64,000 nt of DNA from Corallococcus interemptor (lineage in GTDB: Bacteria > Myxococcota > Myxococcia > Myxococcales > Myxococcaceae): positions 28,228 to 92,227 of the forward strand of contig NZ_RAWM01000020.1 in NCBI RefSeq assembly GCF_003668875.1. Reading direction: 5' to 3'. Positions within the stretch are counted from its first letter, which is position 1. Each line of letters starts with the position of its first letter. Positions 34,678 to 44,724 of the stretch are shown here, one piece after another. A model generated the notes under the pieces. It searched no databases and was not told where the DNA came from. It worked only from the letters and a program-made list of their open reading frames with translations. Position numbers and translations under genes: made by a program.

Positions 34678-36417
34678 TCAGCGCTCCCGCAGGACCCGCA
34701 CCATCGCGTTGAGGCGCTCGCGGATGTCCGCGATGCGCCCGGGCTCCTGGGCCTCCAGCGCCAGCCGGAACGCGGCGATGGCGGACGCCAGCTCCTCGCG
34801 CGGCAGGCCGGTGAGCTGGACGAACAGCGCATCCGCCCGCGCGAGCGCGGTGGTGTTGGGCAGGGCGTCGCGCGGGTGCAGCTTGAGCGCCGCCATCCGC
34901 TGGCGCGCCTCCTCAATCTGCGCCGGCGTGAGGCGGCCGGGGCGCTGCTGGATGACGAAGGCCTCCTTGCGGCCGGTGGCCACCACCGTCACCTCCACCT
35001 CCAGGATGCCGTTGAGGTCGTAGGTGAAGCGCACGTCCACGGCCTGCTCGCTCGCGGGCGCGGGCGGCAGTCCCTGGAAGCGGTACTCGCCCAGCTTGAC
35101 GTTGTCTTCGCAGCGGGCGTGTTCGCCCTGGTAGATCTCCAGCTGGATCTCCCGCTGGAAGTCGCTGCTCGTGTAGTAGCGCTCCACGCGGCTGGTGGGG
35201 ATGACGGTGCCTCGCTCCAGGATGGGGCTGAAGACGCCGGTGACGTGCTGCCGCCCCGCCTGCGCCAGCGTGGCGACGCCCATGGTGAAGGGGGCCACGT
35301 CGGTGACGACCAGGTCCTCCACCGCGCGGTCGCCGCCCTTCATCGCGGCCTGCACCGCGGCGCCCAGCGCCACGGCCTCGTCCGGCGGCAGCTTGCGCAA
35401 GGGCAGCCGGCCGAACAGCTCCGCGCTCATCGCCGCCACGCAGGGCATGCGGGTGGAGCCGCCCACCAGCAGCACCTCGTCCACGTCCTTCGCCTGGAGC
35501 GACGCGTCCTGGAGCGCCTGACGGATGGGGCCGCGCATGCGCTCCAGCACGGAGGCCCACGCCTGCTCCGCGTCGTCGCGGGTGAGCTCCAGGTCCACCG
35601 TCAGCCGGCGGCCCTTGTCCAGCGGCAGCTCCGGCAGCACCACCCGCGTGCGCTCGGAGGCGGACAGCCGGCGCTTGGCGGCCTCGCAGGCCTCGCGCAG
35701 GCGGGACCACGCGGCGGCGTGCTCCTCCAGGTCCACGTCCTGCTTCATGCGGACCTCGCGTGCCACGTGGCGCGCCAGCGCGGTGTCGAAGTCCTCGCCG
35801 CCCAGCCGCGCGTCTCCGGCGGAGGACTGGATTTCGATGACGCCTTCGATGATCTCCAGCACCGTCACGTCGAAGGTGCCGCCGCCCAGGTCGAGCACCG
35901 CCACGCGCATCTCCCGGTCGCGCTCGTGGAGGCCATAGGCCAGCGCCGCGGCGGTGGGCTCGTTGATGATGCGCTCGACCTTCAGGCCCGCGATGGCGCC
36001 CGCGTCGCGGGTGGCCTGCCGCTGGAGGTCTCCGAAGTAGGCGGGCACCGTCACCACTGCCTCCTCGATGGTCACGCCCAGCGCCGCCTCCGCGTCCCGC
36101 TTCAGCGCACCGAGCACCAGCGCGGACAGCTCCTGCGGCGAAAAGCTCCGGCCGCCGATGACGCGCTGACGGTCCGTGCCCATGTCGCGCTTGAAGGCCG
36201 CCGCGCCGGAGGCCGGGTCCAGGACCGAGTGGGCCTTCGCCGCCGCGCCCACCAGCACCTCGCCCGCGGCGTTGATGCTCACCGCGCTGGGCGTGAGGAT
36301 TTCGCCCAGGGCGTTGGGCAGCACGGTGGGCCGGCCATCGCGCAGCACCGCCACCAGCGAGTACGTCGTCCCCAGGTCGATGCCCAGGATGGGCTTTGTG
36401 CCTGAACCACCGCTCAT
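34678..36417 (-). CDS. HscC-like Hsp70 chaperone
   Basis: A 579-residue DnaK relative, shorter than DnaK (about 640). The ATPase motifs [40 protein letters not shown] and [10 protein letters not shown] are intact. A short substrate-binding domain follows, with the beta part ([17 protein letters not shown]) and a reduced lid. The length and the absence of the acidic DnaK tail suit the HscC group. Four bases separate it from an upstream J-like membrane protein, with a second J-like paralogue before that. HscC pairs with a J-protein gene in enterobacteria too, which supports the functional link. Clients are unknown. Confidence 0.88.
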   Translation of the reverse strand: MSGGSGTKPILGIDLGTTYSLVAVLRDGRPTVLPNALGEILTPSAVSINAAGEVLVGAAAKAHSVLDPASGAAAFKRDMGTDRQRVIGGRSFSPQELSALVLGALKRDAEAALGVTIEEAVVTVPAYFGDLQRQATRDAGAIAGLKVERIINEPTAAALAYGLHERDREMRVAVLDLGGGTFDVTVLEIIEGVIEIQSSAGDARLGGEDFDTALARHVAREVRMKQDVDLEEHAAAWSRLREACEAAKRRLSASERTRVVLPELPLDKGRRLTVDLELTRDDAEQAWASVLERMRGPIRQALQDASLQAKDVDEVLLVGGSTRMPCVAAMSAELFGRLPLRKLPPDEAVALGAAVQAAMKGGDRAVEDLVVTDVAPFTMGVATLAQAGRQHVTGVFSPILERGTVIPTSRVERYYTSSDFQREIQLEIYQGEHARCEDNVKLGEYRFQGLPPAPASEQAVDVRFTYDLNGILEVEVTVVATGRKEAFVIQQRPGRLTPAQIEEARQRMAALKLHPRDALPNTTALARADALFVQLTGLPREELASAIAAFRLALEAQEPGRIADIRERLNAMVRVLRER

Positions 36418-36421
36418 CGCC

Positions 36422-38026
36422 TCACCTCTGGCATATCCGTCCCAGCGCCTGCTCGAACGCCGTGAAGGCCTCGTCCATCTTGCGCTGGCGGTCCCGCAGC
36501 GTCGGGTCGTCCTTCGCGCCGAAGACGGCGAGCTGGTTCTCCAGCCGCGTCCTCAGCGCGATGCGCTCGTCGTACAGCGCCTTGCAGTCGCCCTGGTCCC
36601 CCAGCTTCACCACCGACTGGAGGTAGTTGCACCCCTTGCTGCGGTCCAGGATGGAGAACTGGACGCAGAGCCCGAACGCAGCCTGCCGGGCGGCCTCCAC
36701 GCGCTCCTGTCCGGGCACGCGGCTTCCCACATCGGGACGGGAGCGGAGGTTCTGGACGACCAGGGCCACGACGAGCAGCGCCACCACCCCCAGCACTCCC
36801 AGCGCCACCTTGAAGCCCCGGGACGCGCCCTTCGGGCCCCAGGGGTCCGCCACGGGCTCAGGAGCCGCGCTCGCCGCTTTCGGCGCGGGCAGGCTTGGGG
36901 CCTGTGCGGCAGGCGATGCATCCCCCGCCTTGGGCGAGGGGCCGGTCTCCTTCCTCCGGCGCTCGCCACGCCGGTCCTTCCTGGCCTCGGGCGGCGCGGG
37001 GCGGTCCAGCGCGAGGTACAGGAGCGGCGCGTGCTGACGGAGCAGGTGGACCGCGTCCGTGGCCTCTTCGGGACGCACCTTCGCCAGCGCCAGGAACGCG
37101 GCCCGCGCGCGCTCCACGTGCCCGTCGAGCACGACCTTCGCGAGGGTCCTGCGCAGCGTGCCGCTGAAGGTGTCCGGCAGCGCGTTCAGCTCCAGCACCA
37201 GCGGCCAGAGCGGGGCCACTTCCTCGGAGGCGAAGGCATCCGACAGCCCCTCCGCCTTCACCCAGGCCACGTACCGCTGCGCCAGCTCGCGCGCCGGACC
37301 GGGGAGGACATTCAGGTGCAACAGCAACACGAACTGCACGAACCAGCCGGGGGGCGGGGGCGGCTCCTCGGGGTTGTTCCCCATCCGCTCGAAGGCGGCC
37401 TGCCCCACCTTCCACGCGTGCGCCACCTCGTCGAGCTCCAGCAGCCGGTTCGCCACCATCCACAGGAACCGGTGCGGCGCCGAGCGGCCCAGCAGCGAAA
37501 TCTCCGCGTCCTCCAGCGCGCGGGGAAAGCGCTGCGCCAGCTCCGCGAGGAAGCCCAGGTGCCCCTGCCGGTACGCGTCGCGGTACGCGGCCAGCGCCTC
37601 CGGGACGCGGTCCGCGGCGAGCAGGGCCTCCACCAGCCATTGCCGGGGCTCCACTTCATCCTGCAGGGCCTCCACCGCCCGGCGCGCCACGTCCACCGGC
37701 GCCTCCGGAGGGGCATCTGGCGGCAGCGCCCGGAACTCCGCGCGGAAGCGCTCCAGCGAAGCCGGCGTGGCGACGACAGGAGACGTGGGCCCGGATTCGG
37801 GCGCCGGCTTCGCGGCCTCCTCCAACGGCGCCGCCTGGGTGCGAGGGGCCTCGCGTCCCTCGCGGCGCGCGAGCACCGTCTCATAGGCCTCACGCAGGCG
37901 CGCGAAGCCCTCCGGGTCCGTCTCCGGCTTGCGCGTCTTCAACTTGCGCAGATACGCGCGGCGGATGACGTCGCCACCGGGGTCGGCTTCCACGTCCAAC
38001 TCCCGGAGCGCTTCCTGGAAGTCCAT
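36422..38026 (-). CDS. J-like membrane protein, HscC partner (copy 1)
   Basis: A 534-residue protein. Residues 1-50 are a degenerate J domain ([20 protein letters not shown], then [14 protein letters not shown]): helices II and III align, but the HPD loop reads KPE. A Pro/Ala linker follows, then helical repeats over about 90-340, a basic [13 protein letters not shown] stretch and one membrane helix at about 402-422 ([18 protein letters not shown]). A short extracytoplasmic tail has three cysteines. It ends 4 bp before the Hsp70 gene. J-like domains of this type occur beside HscC-type chaperones; whether KPE can stimulate ATPase is uncertain. Confidence 0.78.
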   Translation of the reverse strand: MDFQEALRELDVEADPGGDVIRRAYLRKLKTRKPETDPEGFARLREAYETVLARREGREAPRTQAAPLEEAAKPAPESGPTSPVVATPASLERFRAEFRALPPDAPPEAPVDVARRAVEALQDEVEPRQWLVEALLAADRVPEALAAYRDAYRQGHLGFLAELAQRFPRALEDAEISLLGRSAPHRFLWMVANRLLELDEVAHAWKVGQAAFERMGNNPEEPPPPPGWFVQFVLLLHLNVLPGPARELAQRYVAWVKAEGLSDAFASEEVAPLWPLVLELNALPDTFSGTLRRTLAKVVLDGHVERARAAFLALAKVRPEEATDAVHLLRQHAPLLYLALDRPAPPEARKDRRGERRRKETGPSPKAGDASPAAQAPSLPAPKAASAAPEPVADPWGPKGASRGFKVALGVLGVVALLVVALVVQNLRSRPDVGSRVPGQERVEAARQAAFGLCVQFSILDRSKGCNYLQSVVKLGDQGDCKALYDERIALRTRLENQLAVFGAKDDPTLRDRQRKMDEAFTAFEQALGRICQR

Positions 38027-38056
38027 ACGGACGCCGACGATAGCGTGCGCGGGCGC

Positions 38057-39592
38057 CTACCGCACCCGGCTCACTTCCGACCCCTGGCAGACGTTCCCCA
38101 ACGCCTGCTCGAAGGCCGTGAAGTCCTCGTTCGTCGGGCGCTGGCGTTCCTGGGACGCAGGGAGGCTGCTCCCACGGAAGGGGGCGAACGGATGCCCCAA
38201 CTGCTGCCTCAGCGCGAGGAACTCCGCGTCCATCGGCGTGCAGTCGCCCCTCTCCCTCCGCGCCACCAGCGCCCGGAGGCCGACGCAGAACGGGTGGTGG
38301 CCCGTGCCACGGAACTGCTCGCAGAGCACCTGCCCCTGTCGCTGGGCAGAGGCCATCCACTGCTCTTGCTCGCTCGGCCCCTCCGAGCGCATGCGGAGGA
38401 TGTGGACGCTCACGGCCACCGCGAGCAGCGCCACGACGACCACCACCCTCATCGCCACCTTGAAGCTCCGGTAGGCTTTTTCAGTCTCTTCCTTCGAGAG
38501 AGCAACGGGGCCCGGAAGGCGCTCCGATGGGGGTCCGGTGTTCCCCACCCTGGGCAGCATCGGAGCGCCCAACAACTGATTCAGCTTCGGGGCATGCTGG
38601 CGCAGCGCATGGATCGCGTCCACGGCCCCCTGGGGCAGGTTCCTCTCCAGTTCCCGGAGCGTGAACCGCGCTCCCTCCAGGTCCTGGTCGAGCACGAGCC
38701 TCACGAGGCTCCTGCGCAGCGAGCCGTTGAACGTGTCCGGCAGGGCTCCCAGCTCCAGCACCAGCGGCCAGACGGCGCCCACGTCCCCGGACTCGAAGGC
38801 ATGCGACCTGCCTTCGCGGTCCATCCACGCCACGTAGCGTCGCACCAACTCCCGCGCCAGGCCGGGGCGGTTGTTGAGGTGCATCAGCAACGCGAAGTTC
38901 ACGAACCAGGGGTGGGGCGGAGGCGGCTCCGTCGGGGCCGAGCCCGTCCGCTCGAAGGCGACCCGCGCCACCTTCCACGCGCGCTCCACGTCATGGAAGT
39001 CCAGCAGCTGGTCCGCCAACCGCCAGAGGAAGCGGTGCGGAGCGTCGCGTCCCAGCAGCTCGATCTCCGCGTCCTCCAGCGCGCGGGGAAAGCGCTGCGC
39101 CAGCTCCAACAGGAACCCGGCATGGCCCTGCCGGTACGCGTCGCGGCACGCCGCCAGGGCCTCCTTGTCGCGGTTCGCACGGAGCAGCGCCGCCACCAGC
39201 CATCGCCGGGGCTCGGCCGCATCCTGCACGGCCTCCACCGCGCGGCGCGCCACGTCCACCAGCACTTCCGGAGGCGCATCCGGAGGGAGCGCCCAGAACT
39301 CCGCGCGGAAGCGCGTCAGTGCATCCTGGATCGGCGCCACCGTGGCGGACGCAGCTCCAGGCTGGGGATGCTGCTGCGTGGCCTGGGTCCAGGGTGCCGC
39401 CTGGGTGCGCGGCCCCTCGCGTCCCTCACGGCGCGCGAGCACGGTTTCATACGCTGCGCGCAGGCGGGCGAAGCCCTCCGGATCCGTCTCCGGCTTGCGC
39501 GTCTTCAACTTGCGCAGGTACGTGCGGCGGACCGTGTCGTCCCCGGGGTCCGCGTCCACACCCAGCTCGCGGAGTGCCTCGTCGAAGTCCAT
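38057..39592 (-). CDS. J-like membrane protein, HscC partner (copy 2)
   Basis: A 511-residue paralogue of the next gene downstream. From the ATG at 39592 it has the same degenerate J domain ([20 protein letters not shown]), the same helical middle ([11 protein letters not shown] is identical), one membrane helix at about 375-395 (VAMRVVVVVALLAVAVSVHI) and a short tail with cysteines. Two earlier in-frame codons up to 39628 lack coding character. The middle regions are closely similar and the linkers differ, so this is a tandem duplication with drift in the low-complexity parts. Gap to copy 1 is 30 bp; the three genes form one operon. Confidence 0.78.
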   Translation of the reverse strand: MDFDEALRELGVDADPGDDTVRRTYLRKLKTRKPETDPEGFARLRAAYETVLARREGREGPRTQAAPWTQATQQHPQPGAASATVAPIQDALTRFRAEFWALPPDAPPEVLVDVARRAVEAVQDAAEPRRWLVAALLRANRDKEALAACRDAYRQGHAGFLLELAQRFPRALEDAEIELLGRDAPHRFLWRLADQLLDFHDVERAWKVARVAFERTGSAPTEPPPPHPWFVNFALLMHLNNRPGLARELVRRYVAWMDREGRSHAFESGDVGAVWPLVLELGALPDTFNGSLRRSLVRLVLDQDLEGARFTLRELERNLPQGAVDAIHALRQHAPKLNQLLGAPMLPRVGNTGPPSERLPGPVALSKEETEKAYRSFKVAMRVVVVVALLAVAVSVHILRMRSEGPSEQEQWMASAQRQGQVLCEQFRGTGHHPFCVGLRALVARRERGDCTPMDAEFLALRQQLGHPFAPFRGSSLPASQERQRPTNEDFTAFEQALGNVCQGSEVSRVR

Positions 39593-39699
39593 GCGGGCCG
39601 CACGATAGCGTGCGCGCAACCACCGCACAGCGGGGCCCCCCGGGCACCCGCGCGGACCGTGTGGATGAGGTCCGGGCGAGCGTCATCGCCTCCCATCAC

Positions 39700-39915
39700 T
39701 CAGGGCGTGGGCGACACCTGGTACGGCACCACGCGGTAGCCTGCGTTACCGGTGCACAGCTGTCCCTGGCCATTGAGGCCCCACGCCCACACCGTGCCGT
39801 CCGACTGGAGCGCCAGCATGTGCGAGCCGCCCGGCCCGCGCACGGTCGACATGTCACTCCCCCTGCAAGGAATTGGAACGGGACAGGCTCGCCATGACAG
39901 GCAAGTCTGTCCCAT
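39700..39915 (-). pseudogene. RCC1-repeat gene fragment
   Basis: Only the last repeat of an RCC1-type beta-propeller survives: GGSHMLALQSDGTVWAWGLN, then GQGQLCTGNAGYRVVPYQV, ending in TGA. RCC1 propellers need about seven blades, so this cannot fold as such. No signal peptide or ribosome-binding site is present. The similarity begins near 39860, beside a 14-bp inverted repeat. The rest of 39593-39950 shows nothing else. Confidence 0.7.
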
Positions 39916-39920
39916 TCCAA
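39873..39920. repeat. 14-bp inverted repeat
   Basis: TTGGAACGGGACAG (39873-39886) pairs with CTGTCCCATTCCAA (39907-39920), 13 of 14 bases, around a 20-nt spacer. It stands at the breakpoint of the RCC1 fragment and just downstream of the LamG protein gene, so it could be a transcript-end hairpin or the end of a lost mobile element. Confidence 0.55.
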
Positions 39921-39950
39921 ACGCAAGGGTTTGTCACGTCCCCCAATGCC

Positions 39951-42536
39951 TTACGGCTGGTACTTCCACGCCGCCGTGACCGCCGGTTGGAAGCAGTGCA
40001 CATGGGCCTTGGTGGCGGCAGGAATCTCCTGCACGACGCCGGCCCCGTAGCCCTGCGTGCGGCACCACTGGCTCACCTCCAGGCGCGACCCCGGCGCGGT
40101 GTAGTCTCCCAGGTTGGACACCGGCCCCAGCACGGACTTCTCCACGTCCGTCTGGAGCCCGGAGTTGAAGCAGCCCACCCACGGCCGGGACGTCACCTCG
40201 AACACCTGCCCCGTCGTCCAGCCCTGGCTGTTGCAGAAGCGGTGCGCGGCGGCGGCGCAGTGGGTGCTCGTCACGCCGCGCTCGTCGGTGCAGCCCGCGT
40301 GGATGCGCGACAACTCCTCGAACGTCACCGCCACGCTCTCATGCTGGATGGGTGCGCACGCCACCGTCAGGTCCGTGGCGGTGGACGACACCGGCACGCC
40401 CGCCAGCGAGATGGGCGGCCGGTTGCTGACCAGTTGCAGGATGGTGTTCCAGGTGTTGGACGTGTTCGCCAGCGCATCGCTCGCGCCCCGCTGCGCGCAC
40501 ACGCGGTGCATCGCGGACAGGCACGCCGCCGAGCCCAGGGCGCTGGTGCCCGTGCACGCGGGCGCCTGGGCGCTCATCACGAACTGGCCCGCGGAGGGCG
40601 TGTGCTGGATGGCCTCCTCGCGGCAGTTGGCGCCGTGCGCGGTCATGCAGATGCTCCGGTTGGAGCGCGCGTGCGAGAAGATGCGCACCTCGTCGATGGC
40701 GCCCCGGAACGAGCCCTCGCCATTGGCCGGGCAGCGCTGCGTGTCCAGGTTCGAGCCCGCGCCGAGGTAGAGCGTCCCCGTGCCCAGCCGGGCCGTTCCC
40801 GGCGCGACGGGCAGCGCGCGGTTGGTGGGCACGCCGTTGAGGTATTCGGTGAAGGCGCCGGTGGTGCCGTCCCACGTATAGGCCAGGTGGCTCCACTGCC
40901 CCACGGGCAGCACGGGGCTTCCGCCCAGCCGCACGCGCTGACCGTTGACGACCAGGGAGAACTGCACCTGGTTGCTGGCCTCGTAGATGACGTCCAGCCC
41001 GCCCGCCTTCTGCATCAAGTAGCGATAGGGATTGCCGCTGGTGCACCCCTGCTGGATGTCCGCGTCCGGCCGCACCGCGAACTCCACCGACAGGCCGCGC
41101 ACGAACGCGCCCACGCCGGGCACCGTGCCGGAGGGGTCCGCCAGGTTCACCTGGAGCGCACCGCCGCCGGGCAGCACCAGCGCCTTGCCCTTGCCGTGCG
41201 GCTGCCACAGCGAGTCTGGCGACGCGCGCGTCAGCGCGTTGCCCGGCGAGATGGACGCGCCGCCCACCAGCGTGCCGGTGAAGAAGCGGCCGGACAGGTC
41301 CGGCGTGCGCGTCAGGTCATACGCGCCCGCGCGCGTAACGAGCTCGTTCATGGGCAGGAAGAGCAGGTGGAAGGGGTCCATCAGCTCGCCCAGGTCCACC
41401 TCGTTGTAGTCGGACGTGTTGCTGCCGAAGAGGGCCAGCACGTCGTGCGTCTTGGTGACGGGCAGATAGTGCGCGGCGTTGCTCTGTCCGGGCGGGAAGC
41501 TCTGCGATGGCAGGCGCTCCTGCTCGAAGTTCCACATGGGCCCCGAATAGAAGAGGTGCGCGATGTCCATGCGGTCCGTGTTGATGGCCCCATCGATGTG
41601 GTACGCGGTCCAGTTCGTGTCCGCGCCCACCAGGCTCACCGCCTCGCGCCGTGCGCCGTCCGTGTACGTGACGGCGATGTAGAGGAGGTTGCGGCCCTCG
41701 TGGTCCACCCACGCGTAGGCGCCGCGCACCAGCGCGCCGGAGGTCGTGTCGCCGAAGTCCTCGCCCGTGGCCGCCTTCAGCCGCTTCCACGACAGCGGGT
41801 AGCGCTTCACGCCCGCGTTCGTGTCGTTGAACATCATCGACAGCGGACGCGGGTTGCTCCAGCCCGAGGCCGCGCACGGCGTGGGGTTGTACGCGTACAT
41901 CATGTGGTCGATGGCGCCATTGTTCGCGGGCCCACCCTGCCAGATGAGCAGCCGGCCGTCGGACGTCATCGTCGGCTCGATGCCGCGAATCGTGGCGCCG
42001 GTGACGGTGCGCAGCGTCTCCAGCGGGCCGGTGCTGAACGACGCAACCTCCGCGGACGTCGTGAAGGGCTGGGACACGCGGATGTCCGTCGTGCGCCGCC
42101 GGAAGACGTTGTCGCCGTTGAACATCATCGAGTCGAAGATGAACGGCTGGTACACGGCGACGCCGCTCGACAGCGCGTAGGGCTGGGCGGGGTGGGTGAA
42201 GCAGAACGCCAGCGCGTTCTCTCCGTTGCGCACGGCCACCGTCTTCCCGGCGGAGAAGGCCTGTGAAAACGACGGCTTGCCGGCCGGGTCGTACGTCACC
42301 GCCTCCGGACGGAACACCCGGGCAATCCACGTCGTCGTGGTGGTCGCCGGGTCCTCGCGGATGTTGCCCACGAAGATGCGCCCGTCCACCGTGGACGAGT
42401 GCCCGTTCGCCCCGAAGGGCGTCCCGATGCGCGTGTTCACCAGCGACGGCCGGCCCTCCGCGAACACCGCCCCGGGCAGCCCCGCGAGCGCCGTCCCGAG
42501 CAACACACCCAGCGCCCCACTAAGTGACTTTTTCAT
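39951..42536 (-). CDS. Secreted LamG-domain protein
   Basis: An 861-residue exported protein. Residues 1-26 are a Sec signal peptide ending at VFA. Residues about 27-420 are an unassigned beta-rich region that reads like a propeller (GHSSTVDGRIFVGNIREDP, GRLLIWQGGPANNGAIDHMM). Residues about 440-620 are a LamG / concanavalin A-like domain (LSVEFAVRPDAD, QWSHLAYTWDGTTGAFTEYL, GAIDEVRIFSHARS). The last 240 residues contain paired cysteines (CLSAMHRVC, CAAAAHRFC, WCRTQGYGAG). Binding or degrading carbohydrate outside the cell is plausible given the GH16 genes next door, but no catalytic motif is visible. Confidence 0.78.
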   Translation of the reverse strand: MKKSLSGALGVLLGTALAGLPGAVFAEGRPSLVNTRIGTPFGANGHSSTVDGRIFVGNIREDPATTTTTWIARVFRPEAVTYDPAGKPSFSQAFSAGKTVAVRNGENALAFCFTHPAQPYALSSGVAVYQPFIFDSMMFNGDNVFRRRTTDIRVSQPFTTSAEVASFSTGPLETLRTVTGATIRGIEPTMTSDGRLLIWQGGPANNGAIDHMMYAYNPTPCAASGWSNPRPLSMMFNDTNAGVKRYPLSWKRLKAATGEDFGDTTSGALVRGAYAWVDHEGRNLLYIAVTYTDGARREAVSLVGADTNWTAYHIDGAINTDRMDIAHLFYSGPMWNFEQERLPSQSFPPGQSNAAHYLPVTKTHDVLALFGSNTSDYNEVDLGELMDPFHLLFLPMNELVTRAGAYDLTRTPDLSGRFFTGTLVGGASISPGNALTRASPDSLWQPHGKGKALVLPGGGALQVNLADPSGTVPGVGAFVRGLSVEFAVRPDADIQQGCTSGNPYRYLMQKAGGLDVIYEASNQVQFSLVVNGQRVRLGGSPVLPVGQWSHLAYTWDGTTGAFTEYLNGVPTNRALPVAPGTARLGTGTLYLGAGSNLDTQRCPANGEGSFRGAIDEVRIFSHARSNRSICMTAHGANCREEAIQHTPSAGQFVMSAQAPACTGTSALGSAACLSAMHRVCAQRGASDALANTSNTWNTILQLVSNRPPISLAGVPVSSTATDLTVACAPIQHESVAVTFEELSRIHAGCTDERGVTSTHCAAAAHRFCNSQGWTTGQVFEVTSRPWVGCFNSGLQTDVEKSVLGPVSNLGDYTAPGSRLEVSQWCRTQGYGAGVVQEIPAATKAHVHCFQPAVTAAWKYQP

Positions 42537-42626
42537 GGAAATAAGGTTAAGCCATTTTCATCCCTGGCCTGAAGGGGGCCGGGTTCCCGCTCCCTGTCGG
42601 GGCTGGACACACCTGCGAGGAAGACG

Positions 42627-43943
42627 ATGGCGACGAGTGCCAGGAAGACGCTGTGGGCGCTGGCGGCGGTGCTGGGATTGACGGCCTGTGGTGAGGGCAC
42701 GGCACCGGCTCGGGATGCGGCGCTGACGACGCCGGTGGTGGCGGAGCGCGAGCAGTCCGCCACGGCGGCGCCGCTGGGGCAGACGGTGTGGCTGAAGGCG
42801 TGTGCGACGCAGAAGTACGTGTCCGCGGACCGGAACCTGGGGGCGACGGCGCCGCTCGTGGCCAACCGCGACAGCGCGCAGGGGTGGGAGCAGTTCCAGG
42901 TGGCGGACGCGGGCAACGACTTCATCTCCCTGCGCGTGGTGGAGACGGGCCTGTACGTGTCCGCGGATCCGAACGCGGGCGGACAGGTGACGGGCTTCCG
43001 CACGGCGGTGGGTGACTGGGAGCGCTTCACCTGGGTGCCCTTCGCGGACGGCTCGGTGGGCCTGCGCGCCAAGAGCACGGGCCAGTACGTGTCCGCGGAC
43101 GCGAACCAGGGGGCCAGCGCGCCGCTGTACGCGAACCGCGCCACGGCCGGCTGCTGGGAGGCGTTCTCCTTTGGCGTCGTGGGGGGCGGCGAGGACCGCT
43201 GGGTGCAGATCTGGAGCGACGAATTCGACGGCAACAGCGTCAACACGGCCAACTGGACGCCCAACACCACGGTGCACGTGAACAACGAGCAGCAGCAGTA
43301 CACGAACTCCGGCGACAACATCTCCGTGAGCAACGGCACGCTGAAGCTCACCGCGCGCCTGCAGTGGAACAACGGCTATCCGTTCACCTCCGGCCGCCTG
43401 GAGAGCGCGGGCAAGCGCGAGTTCAGCCACGGCCGCGTCGAGGCGCGCATCAAGCTGCCGGTGGGCGCGGGCCTGTGGCCGGCGTTCTGGATGCTGGGCA
43501 ATGACATCAACTCCGTGGGCTGGCCCGCGTGCGGCGAGCTCGACATCATGGAGAACGTCGGTTACGGCGACTGGACGTCCGGAGCGCTGCACGGCCCGGG
43601 CTACTCCGGCAACACGCCCATCAACGGGCGCTTCTATCCGTCGTCCAGCGTGAGCAACTGGCACGTGTACCGCACGGAGTACTCGTCGTCGGACATCAAG
43701 TGGTACATCGACGGGGCGCTGGTGAAGACCACCACGCGCACGGAGGTGCAGCGCTACGGCGCGTGGGCCTACGACAAGCCCCTGTACATCATCCTCAACC
43801 TCGCGGTGGGCGGCGGCTATCCCTTCGGCGTGAATGGCGCCTCCACGCCGTACTACGGCGTGCCGCAGTCCACGGTGGACCTGGTGCGCAACGCGCCGCA
43901 GACGATGGAAGTGGACTGGGTGCGCGCCTACCAGTGGCGGTAG
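42627..43943 (+). CDS. GH16 endo-beta-1,3-glucanase lipoprotein with beta-trefoil domain
   Basis: A 438-residue secreted glucanase. The signal peptide ends in LTAC, giving a lipoprotein. Residues about 50-185 have the three-fold KYVSADRNLGA / LYVSADPNAGG / QYVSADANQGA pattern of a fascin-like beta-trefoil, a carbohydrate-binding module. Residues about 190-438 are GH16 with the catalytic GELDIMENVG (nucleophile and acid/base Glu near 305-310) and conserved SGRLESAGKREFSHG. It probably cleaves laminarin or fungal beta-1,3-glucan in predation. A paralogue lacking the trefoil lies 0.8 kb downstream. It is divergent from the LamG protein. Confidence 0.92.
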   Translation: MATSARKTLWALAAVLGLTACGEGTAPARDAALTTPVVAEREQSATAAPLGQTVWLKACATQKYVSADRNLGATAPLVANRDSAQGWEQFQVADAGNDFISLRVVETGLYVSADPNAGGQVTGFRTAVGDWERFTWVPFADGSVGLRAKSTGQYVSADANQGASAPLYANRATAGCWEAFSFGVVGGGEDRWVQIWSDEFDGNSVNTANWTPNTTVHVNNEQQQYTNSGDNISVSNGTLKLTARLQWNNGYPFTSGRLESAGKREFSHGRVEARIKLPVGAGLWPAFWMLGNDINSVGWPACGELDIMENVGYGDWTSGALHGPGYSGNTPINGRFYPSSSVSNWHVYRTEYSSSDIKWYIDGALVKTTTRTEVQRYGAWAYDKPLYIILNLAVGGGYPFGVNGASTPYYGVPQSTVDLVRNAPQTMEVDWVRAYQWR

Positions 43944-43953
43944 GCTTGAGGGC

Positions 43954-44700
43954 ATGACGCTCCCGCCCCTCCTCCTGCTGGCTGACAGCGCTCCGCTGTT
44001 CTGGCGCGTGGAGGGGCGCCCCTTCCTGGACTACGTGCGCGTGCTCACCGGCGCGGAGCTGCGCGTGCCGCCGGTGCGGGCCGCGTACCTGGGCGCGTCC
44101 AACGGCGACGTGCCGGAGTTCTACGACATCTTCGTCGCGGCCATGGAAGGCATTGGCCTCACGCGCAGCCGCAGCATCCCGGCCGCGCCGTCCAGCGAGG
44201 ACCTGGCGTGGCTGAAGGAGGCGGACGTCATCCTGCTGGCGGGCGGCGACCCGCGCGTGGGCTGGAACGCGTTCCAGGCGCACGGCGTGGATGCGATTCT
44301 CCGCGAGCGGCACCAGGCCGGCGCCGTGCTGATGGGCGTGTCCGCCGGGGCCATGCACCTGGGCCTGGGCGCGTGGTGTGAAGACCTGCCCGGTGAGGGC
44401 GAGCCCTTTCCCACGCTGGGCCTGGTGCCCTACCTCATCGGCGTGCATGAGCCGCCCGAGTGGCCGGGCCTCAAGCTCGCCGTCCGGCGCATGGGGCTGC
44501 CCACGCGCGGGCTGGGCATTCCGCAGGGGGGCGGCGTGCTGCTGCACGCGGATGGCAGCGTGGAGCCCGTGCGGCAGACGGTGGTGGACGTGACGGTGGA
44601 CGTGGAGGGGCGGCTGCACGAATCGCTGCTGATGCCTCCGGCCACGCCGTACCGGGGTGAGCCGCCCGAAGCGCCGGTGGACCGGCGGACGCTCCAGTAG
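43954..44700 (+). CDS. Peptidase S51-like (cyanophycinase/dipeptidase E family)
   Basis: A 248-residue cytosolic protein from the ATG at 43954, 10 bp after the glucanase stop. It has LLAGGDPRVGW and the nucleophile elbow GVSAGAMHL (Ser130), and later PTLGLVPYLIGVHEPP, the pattern of S51 peptidases that cut Asp-X dipeptides or cyanophycin. It is sandwiched between two GH16 genes, an odd place for a cytosolic peptidase, perhaps only a passenger in the operon. Confidence 0.8.
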   Translation: MTLPPLLLLADSAPLFWRVEGRPFLDYVRVLTGAELRVPPVRAAYLGASNGDVPEFYDIFVAAMEGIGLTRSRSIPAAPSSEDLAWLKEADVILLAGGDPRVGWNAFQAHGVDAILRERHQAGAVLMGVSAGAMHLGLGAWCEDLPGEGEPFPTLGLVPYLIGVHEPPEWPGLKLAVRRMGLPTRGLGIPQGGGVLLHADGSVEPVRQTVVDVTVDVEGRLHESLLMPPATPYRGEPPEAPVDRRTLQ

Positions 44701-44724
44701 GTGACTCCCTTGGTGAGGAACGTG

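Noticed and set aside
36176..39739. A plus-strand open frame of nearly 1190 codons opposite the Hsp70/J-like operon
   Set aside because: Arg/Leu/His-rich translation without motifs, spanning three real genes on the other strand.
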